Shown here piece after piece: positions 1 to 9,514 of a stretch of DNA of 64,000 nucleotides. This DNA comes from Alkalihalobacillus bogoriensis ATCC BAA-922 (lineage in GTDB: Bacteria > Bacillota > Bacilli > Bacillales > Bacillaceae_F), in the NCBI RefSeq assembly GCF_000621445.1, contig NZ_KK211282.1, forward strand, positions 12,874-76,873, written 5' to 3'. The notes beneath the pieces were generated by a model that had not been told where the DNA came from, searched no databases, and saw only the letters and a program-made list of their open reading frames with translations. The translations under genes and the position numbers were made by a program. Every line of letters begins with the position of its first letter. Positions within the stretch are counted from its first letter, which is position 1.

Positions 1-78
1 TGTCCTTCATAAGGGTGATGAAGGACAGTTTTGGTGGAAATAAGCGTAGTTTTGTCCTTCATGAGACTAATGATGACA
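1..78. repeat. Two copies of the TGTCCTTCAT palindromic repeat, 52 bp apart
   Basis: Positions 1-27 are a hairpin with arms TGTCCTTCAT and ATGAAGGACA around a 7-nt loop. A second, decayed copy begins at 53, exactly 52 bp later, and its right arm reads ATGATGACA. The same arms and period form the large array at 22592-23018. The element may continue beyond the left edge of the window. Confidence 0.8.
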
Positions 79-157
79 CCTTGCAAGAAAATAACCCACT
101 GTTCATAACAAAAGGAGTTCAATTCATCAGTGAATTAAACTCCTATCCTGATACGTA

Positions 158-313
158 TTAAATGTCTTTACGGTTTTGTGCTCTTCTGTCAGCTGCGGCT
201 GCACGTTCATTTGCTTCAATATCATCCTCATCGGCTAATTCAGCTGAATATTCAACTTCGTCATAAGCACCTTGAATGGCAGGAGCTTCTTTTTTGTTTT
301 TCTTATTATCCAT
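158..313 (-). CDS. yfhD: YfhD-like small acidic protein
   Basis: This 51-residue protein is rich in charged residues and has the YfhD-type core EYSAELADEDDIEANERAA followed by an Arg/Lys-rich tail (ADRRAQNRK). An AGGAGG site lies just before the ATG at 313. It has no signal peptide or membrane segment. In B. subtilis the family is a short protein of unknown function encoded next to yfhE and yfhF, as here. The identification rests on the recalled family motif plus synteny; the molecular role is unknown. Confidence 0.85.
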   Translation of the reverse strand: MDNKKNKKEAPAIQGAYDEVEYSAELADEDDIEANERAAAADRRAQNRKDI

Positions 314-378
314 GTGAATGCCTCCTTACTGTTTATTAGTTTGCGCTTATATTGTTGTATGAACGATTAGATTCTATA

Positions 379-489
379 CTATTTTTTTGCAGCGCGGTCA
401 GCGGCTTTAAAGTCCGATTGGTATGTTACTTCTTGGGCTTTTTTTAAGGTCGTTTTATTATTATCTCGGTCACGTCTTTTTCTTTCCAT
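379..489 (-). CDS. yfhE: YfhE-like small basic protein
   Basis: This 36-residue basic protein begins MERKRRDRDN and ends EVTYQSDFKAADRAAKK, the YfhE-type arrangement of a basic N-terminus, a TxxxAQEV-like turn and an FKxADRAA tail. A GGAGGCC ribosome site lies 6-8 nt before the ATG. It sits immediately upstream of yfhD on the same strand with a 65-nt gap. It was too short for automatic ORF calling. Function is unknown in the family; assignment is from motif and neighbourhood. Confidence 0.8.
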   Translation of the reverse strand: MERKRRDRDNNKTTLKKAQEVTYQSDFKAADRAAKK

Positions 490-561
490 GTCAAAGGCCT
501 CCTATGTAAAAAAGATTACTGTTAGTATCAACCTTTTGGAGAAATGTATTCGATAAACATG

Positions 562-597
562 AAAAAAAGTGAAAGGAGAATATGTTCTCACTTTCAC
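562..597 (-). terminator. Rho-independent terminator of the GNAT gene
   Basis: Read on the minus strand, the stem GTGAAAG-GAGAA pairs with TTCTC-CTTTCAC (one bulged base, 4-nt loop) and is followed by a run of seven T. It starts a few bases after the stop of the GNAT gene at 602. Confidence 0.8.
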
Positions 598-601
598 TTC
601 G

Positions 602-1159
602 CTATGCTTCTTTTGCTTCGGTTTCATCAAACTGCGTTTGATTTCTCATCATATGAAGATGGTATTGGTCTTTTTCAATTTGAAATAAATCATAAACCAC
701 TTCATTTTTGTTTAATTGCTCATATAAATCATGACGTAAATCGTTCGCCAACGTACAGTATGGTAATTTTAAAGCTGCCTTTTGGGAACGAACATTTTCT
801 TTGCGTATACGCATAAAGACAGTTTGAATGTCTTGCTCAAAAAACAATTCTTCAAAAAACGCATCTTTTGCAACCGAGTTATATCCTTTGCCAAAGTATG
901 GTTTTCCAATCCACGTCCCTAAAAACCCAGATGAATGTTGAATATCAAACAAATTAATCGTTCCAATTGGGTTACCCCACTCATCTAAGATTGTTCGCGA
1001 AATTAACTCTCCACGTTCTTCAGCTTCAATCGTTTGTTTTGTTAAAAAGACAAACTCATCATAAGAAGCTGCCTTTTGACGAACAAATGGAAAAACAGCA
1101 GGGTCAACTAATAAGTCATATAACACATGGCAATCGGCAATGTCCCTTTTTTTCAACAT
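602..1159 (-). CDS. GNAT family N-acetyltransferase (RimJ/RimL-like)
   Basis: The 185-residue protein has the layout of the Acetyltransf_3 branch of GNAT enzymes. The central part reads GNPIGTINLFDI, then GTWIGKPYFGKGYNS, which carries the acetyl-CoA pyrophosphate loop (YFGKGYNS). A helix and strand follow (VFMRIRKENVRSQKAALKL), typical of the family's last core elements. I chose the ATG at 1159 because GAGGGGAG precedes it; a longer reading frame to 1204 would run through the leader hairpins. The acceptor substrate cannot be told from sequence. The unusual 5' leader (1160-1310) suggests expression is controlled by attenuation. A terminator follows directly. Confidence 0.85.
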   Translation of the reverse strand: MLKKRDIADCHVLYDLLVDPAVFPFVRQKAASYDEFVFLTKQTIEAEERGELISRTILDEWGNPIGTINLFDIQHSSGFLGTWIGKPYFGKGYNSVAKDAFFEELFFEQDIQTVFMRIRKENVRSQKAALKLPYCTLANDLRHDLYEQLNKNEVVYDLFQIEKDQYHLHMMRNQTQFDETEAKEA

Positions 1160-1310
1160 GGTAAAAACTCCCCTCTGAGGGCAGAGCTCTAGTTCTAGTG
1201 CCACCCTCGAATTTAATAATTGGTAATATCAAATTCGGGGTGGGAATCGAACCCACTAGGACCAGCCAAGCTGGTGGCGCACCAATTGCCTTCCCATGAA
1301 AAAACTCCAT
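1160..1310 (-). promoter_or_regulatory. Structured leader with tRNA-like arms and T-box-like 3' half
   Basis: Read on the minus strand, the leader of the GNAT gene contains in order: a D-arm-like segment GGCAATTGGTGCGCC; a hairpin ACCAGC-TTG-GCTGGT; and a perfect T-arm-like hairpin GTGGG-TTCGATT-CCCAC. Next is a long stem pairing CCACCC-CGAATTT with AAATTCG-A-GGGTGG. The sequence GAGGGTGGCACTAG that follows resembles the T-box core AGGGTGGNACC. A CTC..CCC/GGGGAG hairpin with TTTTT lies just before the start codon. GAGGG can pair either upstream or with CCCTC of the terminator, giving exclusive states. The T-box identification is inference; the usual long stem I is not evident. Confidence 0.45.
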
Positions 1311-1484
1311 ATTTTAGTGAATAATCACATAATTGTAGGAAACTCTGCTAAATTGATTACTATGAACGGTATTACTTATATATACGCTATATTGCTTAAG
1401 ATTACTACTATATATTATAAGGTTTTTATGAAAAAGGGAAGAATTATTTTTGAAAAATATCAAGAAATTTTTTGAAGTAGAAAA
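1311..1484. other. A+T-rich spacer, probable promoter region of the GNAT gene
   Basis: No coding potential is seen in this stretch. On the minus strand it holds TATAAT-like hexamers, but no -35/-10 pair is clear enough to call. It presumably drives the structured leader and the GNAT gene. Confidence 0.35.
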
Positions 1485-2387
1485 TTAGGAATAAATACCT
1501 TTTAATGCCGTTGATAATTCCGGATGTTCAAATGAAAAACCGTGACTTTTCGCCTTTTCAGGTACTACTTTTTGCCCATCTAATAATAATGTGCTCATCT
1601 CACCTAATAATAGCTTAAATGCGACCCCTGGCACTGGTAGCCAATGGGGGCGATGAAGCACCTTGGATATCGTTTTTCCGAAGTCCTTCATTGTAACAGG
1701 GTAGGGTGATGTGAAGTTGACAGGTCCAGAGATTTCTTTATGTTGAATGACAAATTCAAAAAGACGAACAACATCGTGGAGATGAATCCATGAAATCCAC
1801 TGTTTGCCACTTCCAATCGTACCTCCAGCAAGTAAACGATAGGGGAGAACCATTTTAGGCAGTGCTCCTTGTTGTTTATCCAAAACAACTCCTGTTCTAG
1901 CAATGACCGTGCGAACGCCTAAAGCTTCAGCGGCTTTTGCTTCCTTTTCCCAACGGTAAGCAACATCAGTTAAAAATCCTTGTGAAGAAATCGTTTCCGA
2001 AGCCTCTGTAAATGTGTGTTCTAAAGAAGCACCGTAATAACTAACTCCTGATGAATTAATAAAAACAGACGGAAGTTGTACTAGTTTACTTATGAGTGAA
2101 ATCGCATTTTGTGTTGATTCAACACGACTATTGATAATTTCTTCTTTTTTCTTTTTGGTCCACCTACCAGAGTTTAATGATTCACCAGCAAGATTGATAA
2201 AAGCATCTAGAGGTTTCAGATCGCGTTCAGGATGGCTATCATCGGTTAACCATTTTACATACTGAATGTTATTTTCGTTTGGCCTTAGATTTCTCGTTAA
2301 AACAAACACGGTATGTCCTTTTTCGATAAAGTATTTTGTTAAAGCACGTCCAATTAACCCTGTACCTCCAGCGATTGCAATGTTCAT
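1485..2387 (-). CDS. yfhF: TIGR01777 family epimerase-like protein YfhF
   Basis: This 300-residue protein starts with a Rossmann nucleotide-binding loop (IAIAGGTGLIGRAL, residues 3-16). It carries NLAGESL and SSGVSYYG in the positions of the extended SDR active site, and ends with the DUF1731-type tail (PEKAKSHGFSFEHPEL). These are hallmarks of the YfhF/SDR39U1 group, whose substrate is not known. The start at 2387 is preferred over an upstream ATG because AAAGGTGG precedes it. In B. subtilis yfhF is followed closely by recX; here recX lies about 45 kb away on the other side of the accessory genes. Confidence 0.9.
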   Translation of the reverse strand: MNIAIAGGTGLIGRALTKYFIEKGHTVFVLTRNLRPNENNIQYVKWLTDDSHPERDLKPLDAFINLAGESLNSGRWTKKKKEEIINSRVESTQNAISLISKLVQLPSVFINSSGVSYYGASLEHTFTEASETISSQGFLTDVAYRWEKEAKAAEALGVRTVIARTGVVLDKQQGALPKMVLPYRLLAGGTIGSGKQWISWIHLHDVVRLFEFVIQHKEISGPVNFTSPYPVTMKDFGKTISKVLHRPHWLPVPGVAFKLLLGEMSTLLLDGQKVVPEKAKSHGFSFEHPELSTALKGIYS

Positions 2388-2416
2388 TTTCTTCCCACCT
2401 TTTAATAACATGATTG

Positions 2417-2597
2417 TTCGGACATCAGTTCCGTTATTTCTTACATATTGGTATAAGAATGAAGAGCTTCGGACATCTATTCCGTTATTCCCTAATGAAG
2501 GCGACTGAAACCACTGAAAATGCTTAAATAGCGGAACAAATGTCCGAAGTGATTTGAATAGTAGCTGTTTTTATTATTATAGCGGAACAGATGTCCG
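2417..2597. repeat. GGACATCTGTTCCG repeats: two direct plus two inverted copies
   Basis: Copies of TTCGGACATC.GTTCCGTTATT begin at 2417 and 2468 (51 bp apart). Two inverted copies of the form AATAGCGGAACAxATGTCCG lie at 2527 and about 2578, again 51 bp apart. The block fills most of the divergent gap between yfhF and the SDR gene. The same two-plus-two layout recurs at 30533-30712 and 42197-42384. Confidence 0.8.
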
Positions 2598-2729
2598 TTA
2601 CGATCTCAACATTAAAAAAATAATAAAATCTTTTCAATAGTAATAAATCATAACAAGTGCAATTGATTCGATCTCTAGTTTTTCTTAAAGTTAAAATAAT
2701 TGAACTTCATCCGTTTCATAATAAAGAAA

Positions 2730-2743
2730 TGATACCGCTTTCT
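2730..2743 (+). promoter_or_regulatory. Candidate cre (CcpA) site
   Basis: TGATACCGCTTTCT agrees with the catabolite-responsive element TGWAANCGNTNWCA at 12 of 14 positions. It lies about 30 nt before the SDR start codon, where CcpA binding would repress transcription of the SDR-abfA pair. Confidence 0.35.
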
Positions 2744-2772
2744 TATACTAGATGAAGAGGAGAAGATTCAAA

Positions 2773-5116
<2,344 letters not shown>

Positions 5117-5123
5117 ACAAATG

Positions 5124-5152
5124 TTTACAATTGTTCGTTTTTGTTCGATAAT
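5124..5152 (+). promoter_or_regulatory. Promoter of the DeoR gene with operator in the spacer
   Basis: TTTACA (5124-5129), a 17-nt spacer and GATAAT (5147-5152) form a sigma-A type promoter. The spacer contains TGTTCGTTTTTGTTCG (5132-5147), two direct TGTTCG half-sites ten bases apart. Reverse-complemented, this is the unit repeated in front of kduD, which suggests autoregulation by the DeoR protein. Confidence 0.55.
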
Positions 5153-5184
5153 AAGGAGAAGAGATGATGAGTGGAGGCTTTCAA

Positions 5185-5949
5185 ATGTTAGCAGTAGAGC
5201 GCTATGAAAAAATAATGGCTGAGCTTCAAGAAAATAAAATAATAAAAGTATCAGAATTAAGTGCAAGGCTAGCAGTAACTGAAAAAACAATTCGAGTGGA
5301 TTTAGAAACGTTAGAAAAACAAGGATTGTTAAAACGAATTCACGGAGGCGCGGTTTTACCGGAAAAGGAAACACGAATTTTTCCAATCGATGAACGCCAA
5401 TCGATGCGAAGTGATGTGAAGCTTGCCATTGCAAAAGAAGCAATTAAAACCGTGAAACCTAATGAGACGATTTTGATGGATGGAGGCAGTACAACGCAAG
5501 CGTTAGCTAACCTTTTAGGGGAGTTTCCTGTAACCATCATTACAAATGATATAAAAATAGCCAATACGCTTTTAGCAAAAGAAAAAGTTCAATTGCTCGT
5601 TCTTGGCGGGACGAGCATTCATCCGACTTCTTCCCTTTATGGAGTAGAGGCGATTGATAAATTAAAGCGAATTCGTGTGAATCGGTTGTTTTTTGGAACG
5701 ACAGGTGTATCAATTGAACATGGTTTAACGGTGTTACATAGTTTACATGCAGAATGGAAGCGGCAAATATTATTATGTGCCGATTATATTACGTTATTAA
5801 CAGACTCATCAAAGTTCGATAAAGTAGGTTTTATTCAATTTGCATCTATTAATGAAATTGATGAAATCATTACAGATGAAAACATCAATCCATTTATATA
5901 TAAGGAGTTACAAGCTAAAAACGTAAAAGTTAGTGTTACTTCTTTATAA
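5185..5949 (+). CDS. DeoR family transcriptional regulator, probable kdu regulator
   Basis: This 254-residue protein has an N-terminal DeoR winged helix (ERYEKIMAELQENKIIKVSE, then VTEKTIRVDLETLEKQG and RIHGGAV at residues ~55-62). It is followed by a DeoRC sugar-phosphate sensor domain (MDGGSTTQAL, VITNDIKIA, LLVLGGT, FFGTTGVS). I start it at 5185, 8 nt after GGAGG; ATGs at 5164 and 5167 are alternatives. It lies just before kduD and is preceded by half-sites that recur in the kduD promoter, so control of the kdu genes is likely. In B. subtilis this pathway is governed by KdgR, a LacI-type protein, so a DeoR protein here would be a different solution. The effector is probably a phosphorylated or keto-uronate intermediate (inference). 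Confidence 0.88.
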   Translation: MLAVERYEKIMAELQENKIIKVSELSARLAVTEKTIRVDLETLEKQGLLKRIHGGAVLPEKETRIFPIDERQSMRSDVKLAIAKEAIKTVKPNETILMDGGSTTQALANLLGEFPVTIITNDIKIANTLLAKEKVQLLVLGGTSIHPTSSLYGVEAIDKLKRIRVNRLFFGTTGVSIEHGLTVLHSLHAEWKRQILLCADYITLLTDSSKFDKVGFIQFASINEIDEIITDENINPFIYKELQAKNVKVSVTSL

Positions 5950-5978
5950 TTTTTTAACAAATTAAATAGAACGATAGA

Positions 5979-6007
5979 TTGATTGCCAGAGATTCTCATG
6001 ATATAAT
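5979..6007 (+). promoter_or_regulatory. kduD promoter
   Basis: TTGATT (5979-5984), a 17-nt spacer and a perfect TATAAT (6002-6007) form a strong sigma-A promoter. The expected transcription start, near 6014, falls inside the operator that begins at 6008. Confidence 0.7.
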
Positions 6008-6037
6008 CGAACTGAAACGAACATAAACGAACATAAA
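6008..6037 (+). promoter_or_regulatory. Three tandem 10-bp operator units before kduD
   Basis: CGAACTGAAA, CGAACATAAA and CGAACATAAA follow one another without a gap, so each unit falls on the same face of the helix. They abut the -10 box and cover the start point. Two inverted units lie in the promoter of the DeoR gene (5132-5147). This is a likely repressor site. Confidence 0.6.
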
Positions 6038-6067
6038 AGGAATAATACGTAAAAGGGAGGGAAAGGA

Positions 6068-6823
6068 ATGGAACAGTCCTTTTCATTACAAGGAAAAGTT
6101 GCTTTAGTAACAGGAGCTGGACGAGGATTAGGGCAAGGCATGACACTAGGATTAGCTGAAGCTGGGGCAGATATTATTGGTGTAGGCTATGCACCAATGC
6201 CTGAAACACAAGAAAAAGTAGAAGCGCTTGGTCGCCGTTTTTTTGCAATTGAAGCTGATTTATCAAAAGAAGACGCTGTGGCAACCGTTGTGAGTAAAGC
6301 TCTTACATATGTAGATAAAATTGATATTTTAGTGAATAATGCTGGTATAATTCGAAGAAATGAAGCGGAAAACTTCTCAGATGAAGATTGGAACGACGTA
6401 ATTGATGTAAATCTTCATGCAGTATTTAAAATGTGTCGCGAAGTTGGTAAGCATATGCTTGAAAATGGTTCAGGAAAAATTATTAATATAGCTTCGATGT
6501 TATCGTTCCAAGGTGGACTTCGAGTTCCTTCCTATACAGCAAGCAAACACGCTGTAGCAGGATTAACGAAATCATTTGCTAATGAATGGTCTGGTCGTGG
6601 AATAAATGTAAACGCTATCGCCCCGGGATATATGGTCACTGACAATACAGCGCAATTACGGGCGAATGAAGAACGAAATGCATATATTACTTCCCGAATT
6701 CCACAAGGAGAATGGGGAACACCTGAAGATTTAAAAGGACCGATTGTGTTTTTATCTTCTGATGCTTCTCGCTATGTGAATGGGCATATTTTATATGTTG
6801 ACGGTGGATGGATGAGCTCGTAA
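6068..6823 (+). CDS. kduD: 2-dehydro-3-deoxy-D-gluconate 5-dehydrogenase KduD
   Basis: The 251-residue SDR enzyme reduces 2,5-diketo-3-deoxygluconate (DKII) to 2-keto-3-deoxygluconate with NAD(P)H in the cytoplasmic breakdown of unsaturated uronates. It shows TGAGRGLGQG (residues 15-24), NNAGIIRR, Ser143 in IASMLSFQGG, and Tyr156/Lys160 in SYTASKHA. The KduD-specific stretches GIIRRNEAENFSDEDW and PGYMVTDNTAQLRANEERN are present. A strong GGGAGGGAAAGG site precedes the ATG. It is the first gene behind the tandem operator and is followed by kduI 55 nt downstream, which acts one step earlier in the pathway. Confidence 0.95.
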   Translation: MEQSFSLQGKVALVTGAGRGLGQGMTLGLAEAGADIIGVGYAPMPETQEKVEALGRRFFAIEADLSKEDAVATVVSKALTYVDKIDILVNNAGIIRRNEAENFSDEDWNDVIDVNLHAVFKMCREVGKHMLENGSGKIINIASMLSFQGGLRVPSYTASKHAVAGLTKSFANEWSGRGINVNAIAPGYMVTDNTAQLRANEERNAYITSRIPQGEWGTPEDLKGPIVFLSSDASRYVNGHILYVDGGWMSS

Positions 6824-6878
6824 CGAATGGTGTAAAAAAAGAAAACATAAATTTTAAAAAAATGAGGAGTCGATAAAT

Positions 6879-7709
6879 ATGGATATCCGATATGCAACAA
6901 ACCCAACGGACTTTAAACAATATACAACTGAAAAATTAAGAGACGAGTTTTTAGTAGAGTCTTTGTTTGTAGAAGGCGAAATTAATATGGTGTATTCTCA
7001 CTATGATCGAGTTGTTGTAGGTGGAGCCATCCCTACAGGCGCCGAATTAAAACTTGATGCGGGGGATACGTTCAGAACAGAATATTTCCTTGAAAGACGA
7101 GAAGTAGGCATTATCAATATCGGACCAAAAGGAAAAGTTGTTGTTGATGGAGAAACATACGAGTTAAATAAACGCGATTGCCTTTATGTTGGTTTAGGTC
7201 ATAAAGAAGTAACATTCCATAGTGAAGACAATGGGAGTCCTGCTCGATTCTATATCGTTTCTGCACCAGCGCATAAACAATACCCAACAAAAGTGTTATC
7301 TATTGAAGATGCCGTACCAGTTCACTTAGGAACCGATGCAGAATCAAATCGTCGTACGATTTATAAATATATTCATTCTGAAGGACTTCAAAGCTGCCAA
7401 CTAATGATGGGCATGACGTTGCTCGAGCCAAACAATATGTGGAATACAATGCCTGCACATGTTCATGACCGTCGTATGGAAGTCTATTTATATTTTGATA
7501 TGGATGAAGAATCAAGAGTGTTCCATTTTATGGGGGAACCACAAGAAACTCGTCATATGCTCGTCAAAAATGAACAAGTTGTGTTATCACCACCATGGTC
7601 GATCCACTCAGGAGTTGGGACGAAAAACTATACGTTCATTTGGGCAATGGCGGGTGAAAACTATACATTTAAAGATATGGATTTCATTAAAATGGAGGAC
7701 TTAAAATAA
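6879..7709 (+). CDS. kduI: 5-dehydro-4-deoxy-D-glucuronate isomerase KduI
   Basis: The 276-residue enzyme converts 4-deoxy-L-threo-5-hexosulose uronate, released by GH105 or lyases, to DKII. It is a cupin with the metal ligands in NTMPAHVHDRRMEVYLYF (H194, H196, E201) and H243 in PPWSIHSGVG, matching the Zn ligands of E. coli KduI. Length and N-terminus (MDIRYATNP) are standard. GAGG lies upstream of the ATG at 6879. A terminator follows, so kduD-kduI can form a unit with partial read-through to kdgA-kdgK. Confidence 0.96.
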   Translation: MDIRYATNPTDFKQYTTEKLRDEFLVESLFVEGEINMVYSHYDRVVVGGAIPTGAELKLDAGDTFRTEYFLERREVGIINIGPKGKVVVDGETYELNKRDCLYVGLGHKEVTFHSEDNGSPARFYIVSAPAHKQYPTKVLSIEDAVPVHLGTDAESNRRTIYKYIHSEGLQSCQLMMGMTLLEPNNMWNTMPAHVHDRRMEVYLYFDMDEESRVFHFMGEPQETRHMLVKNEQVVLSPPWSIHSGVGTKNYTFIWAMAGENYTFKDMDFIKMEDLK

Positions 7710-7721
7710 AATGTTTAGAAA

Positions 7722-7759
7722 AAATTACCTGATGTCATTGTAGTCAGGTAATTTTTTTA
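7722..7759 (+). terminator. Terminator between kduI and kdgA
   Basis: AAATTACCTGA pairs with TCAGGTAATTT and is followed by a T run. It separates kduI from kdgA, which has no obvious promoter of its own, so it may set a lower level for the downstream genes. Confidence 0.8.
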
Positions 7760-7786
7760 CCTAATTTATGGAAAGGTGGAAACGAG

Positions 7787-8419
7787 ATGTCAGCAAATTT
7801 AGAACGATTAAAAAATGAAAAAATAGTGGCGATTATAAGAGGCATTGCCTATGAGGATGGGATACCAACAGCAGAGGCTTTACTAGAAGGTGGCGTAACG
7901 TTATTGGAAATTACGTTAAATAATGACGGCGCGTTAAAGCTTATTTCCGAATGCAGAGAAAAATTTGCAGGTAAGCTTTGTATTGGTGCTGGAACGGTTT
8001 TAAATTTGGACATGGCGAAGGAAGCCGTTGCGGCAGGAGCGGAATATATAGTTTCCCCTAATTTAGATGAAAACGTCATTGATTATGGATTGTCGGCAGG
8101 AGTTGATGTTTGGCCAGGAACGCTGACACCAACTGAAATTGTAAGGGCTTACGAAGCAGGGGCATCGGCAGTAAAAGTGTTTCCGGTCGGAGCGCTTGGT
8201 GTCAATTATGTAAAGGATATTCGTGGACCATTAGGACATATTCCGATGATGGTGACAGGTGGTGTCAATGTTGACAATATAAATGACTTTATTCAAGCAG
8301 GTGCTGTAGCTGTTGGACTAGGTGGAAATCTTGTAAACAAGCAACTCATTAAAGAAAAGAAATATGATGAAATTACGAATCTAGCAAAACAATTTCTTTC
8401 AAAAGTGAAAGGGGGTTAA
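7787..8419 (+). CDS. kdgA: 2-keto-3-deoxy-6-phosphogluconate aldolase
   Basis: This 210-residue class I aldolase splits KDPG into pyruvate and glyceraldehyde-3-phosphate. The Schiff-base lysine is K130 in ASAVKVFPVGALG. The catalytic glutamate is E41 in LLEITLNND, and the substrate-binding arginine is in VAIIRGIAYEDG. The phosphate-binding glycine-rich loops (IGAGTV, VTGGVN) are present. AAAGGTGG precedes the ATG. kdgK starts 6 nt after its stop, so the two are co-expressed and complete the route that begins with KduI and KduD. Confidence 0.95.
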   Translation: MSANLERLKNEKIVAIIRGIAYEDGIPTAEALLEGGVTLLEITLNNDGALKLISECREKFAGKLCIGAGTVLNLDMAKEAVAAGAEYIVSPNLDENVIDYGLSAGVDVWPGTLTPTEIVRAYEAGASAVKVFPVGALGVNYVKDIRGPLGHIPMMVTGGVNVDNINDFIQAGAVAVGLGGNLVNKQLIKEKKYDEITNLAKQFLSKVKGG

Positions 8420-8425
8420 TGATAG

Positions 8426-9418
8426 ATGAGTAAGAAAACGATCGATGTTGTTACGATTGGCGAAAGCATGGTTTTATTTCAACCATTAATAGAAGGGACA
8501 TTAGCCTATGCACCAATGTTAAGTAAATCTGTTGGAGGAGCAGAATCCAATGTCGCGTTATCGCTACAACGTCTTGGGAAAAAAAGTCGATGGATTAGCA
8601 GATTGGGAACAGACCCTTTTGGTGATATGATTATTTCGACTTTAGCTGGTGAAGGGGTTGATGTGTCAAAAGTGATTCGTGACTCTGACGCGCCAACAGC
8701 AGTGTTTTTTAAGGAGTCGAAAGGGTATGGTGACCCAAATGTGTATTATTACCGAAAGGGGTCGGCAGCAAGTCGATTTACGAAAGAGGAAATTCAGCCA
8801 AACTGGTTTGCGGATGCGAGGCATTTACATGTGACAGGAATAACACCAGCACTAGGAGATAATACAACAGAAATGTTAAAAGAAGCGATGATTCAAGCAC
8901 GAAAAGAAGGATTAACGGTTTCGTTTGATCCTAATTTACGAAAAAAATTATGGGACGAAGAAAAAGCAAGAACAACACTTCTTTCATTAATTCCGTATTG
9001 TGATATTTTTATGCCTGGTTTAGAAGAAGCTCAATTTTTAGTAGGGGAAAGAAATGAAGAAGACTATTGTTCGGTGTTTGAAGAATTAGGCGCCACTCTT
9101 GTTGTGTTAAAGCTTGGGACGAGAGGTTCCTTGACTAAATTAGGAACAACGATGATTAAAGCAGAGCCCTATAAAGTAGATTATGTTGTGGATACAGTCG
9201 GAGCGGGAGATGCCTTCGCGGCAGGACTGTTATCGATTTTATTGCGAGACGATATGCCATTGGCACAATCTGCATTGGAACGAAATGTTGAATCGGCTTT
9301 AAAGCGCGCGAATATTATGGGAGCATTAGCAACACAGTTTAAAGGAGATTGGGAAGGATGTCCGACAAAATTAGAAGTTGAACATCTTGAAGCCGGAAAA
9401 CAAACAACAACAAGATAA
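8426..9418 (+). CDS. kdgK: 2-keto-3-deoxygluconate kinase
   Basis: This 330-residue PfkB/ribokinase-fold kinase phosphorylates KDG to KDPG. Family signatures are GGAESNVALSLQRLG near the N-terminus and DTVGAGDAFAAGLL near the C-terminus, which contains the catalytic aspartate of the anion hole. The sugar-specific insert PNVYYYRKGSAASRF is typical of KDG kinases. It lies directly behind kdgA, and AAAGGGGG overlaps the end of kdgA as its ribosome site. No terminator is visible immediately after it. Confidence 0.94.
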   Translation: MSKKTIDVVTIGESMVLFQPLIEGTLAYAPMLSKSVGGAESNVALSLQRLGKKSRWISRLGTDPFGDMIISTLAGEGVDVSKVIRDSDAPTAVFFKESKGYGDPNVYYYRKGSAASRFTKEEIQPNWFADARHLHVTGITPALGDNTTEMLKEAMIQARKEGLTVSFDPNLRKKLWDEEKARTTLLSLIPYCDIFMPGLEEAQFLVGERNEEDYCSVFEELGATLVVLKLGTRGSLTKLGTTMIKAEPYKVDYVVDTVGAGDAFAAGLLSILLRDDMPLAQSALERNVESALKRANIMGALATQFKGDWEGCPTKLEVEHLEAGKQTTTR

Positions 9419-9478
9419 TGTGTAAAGAAGGAGAGTTGTGATCATTTGTTCGGAGCTTTCCATCTTTTTTGAAAAAAA

Positions 9479-9492
9479 TAACAACGTTGTTA
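9479..9492 (+). promoter_or_regulatory. Perfect 14-bp palindrome, candidate operator
   Basis: TAACAACGTTGTTA is fully self-complementary and lies 23 nt before the start codon of the Gfo/Idh/MocA gene. The size and symmetry suit a LacI- or GntR-type repressor, but no partner is identified. Confidence 0.35.
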
Positions 9493-9514
9493 ATAAAAAT
9501 GAGGAGGAAGCAAA

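Noticed and set aside
1221-1300. Functional tRNA gene on the minus strand
   Set aside because: A D-like arm and a T arm are present, but there is no 7-bp acceptor stem, no proper 7-nt anticodon loop with U33, and no CCA-ready end.
1116-1310. Open frame of 64 codons on the minus strand over the GNAT leader
   Set aside because: It has no ribosome site, its product resembles no protein I know, and the region is better explained by pairing RNA arms.
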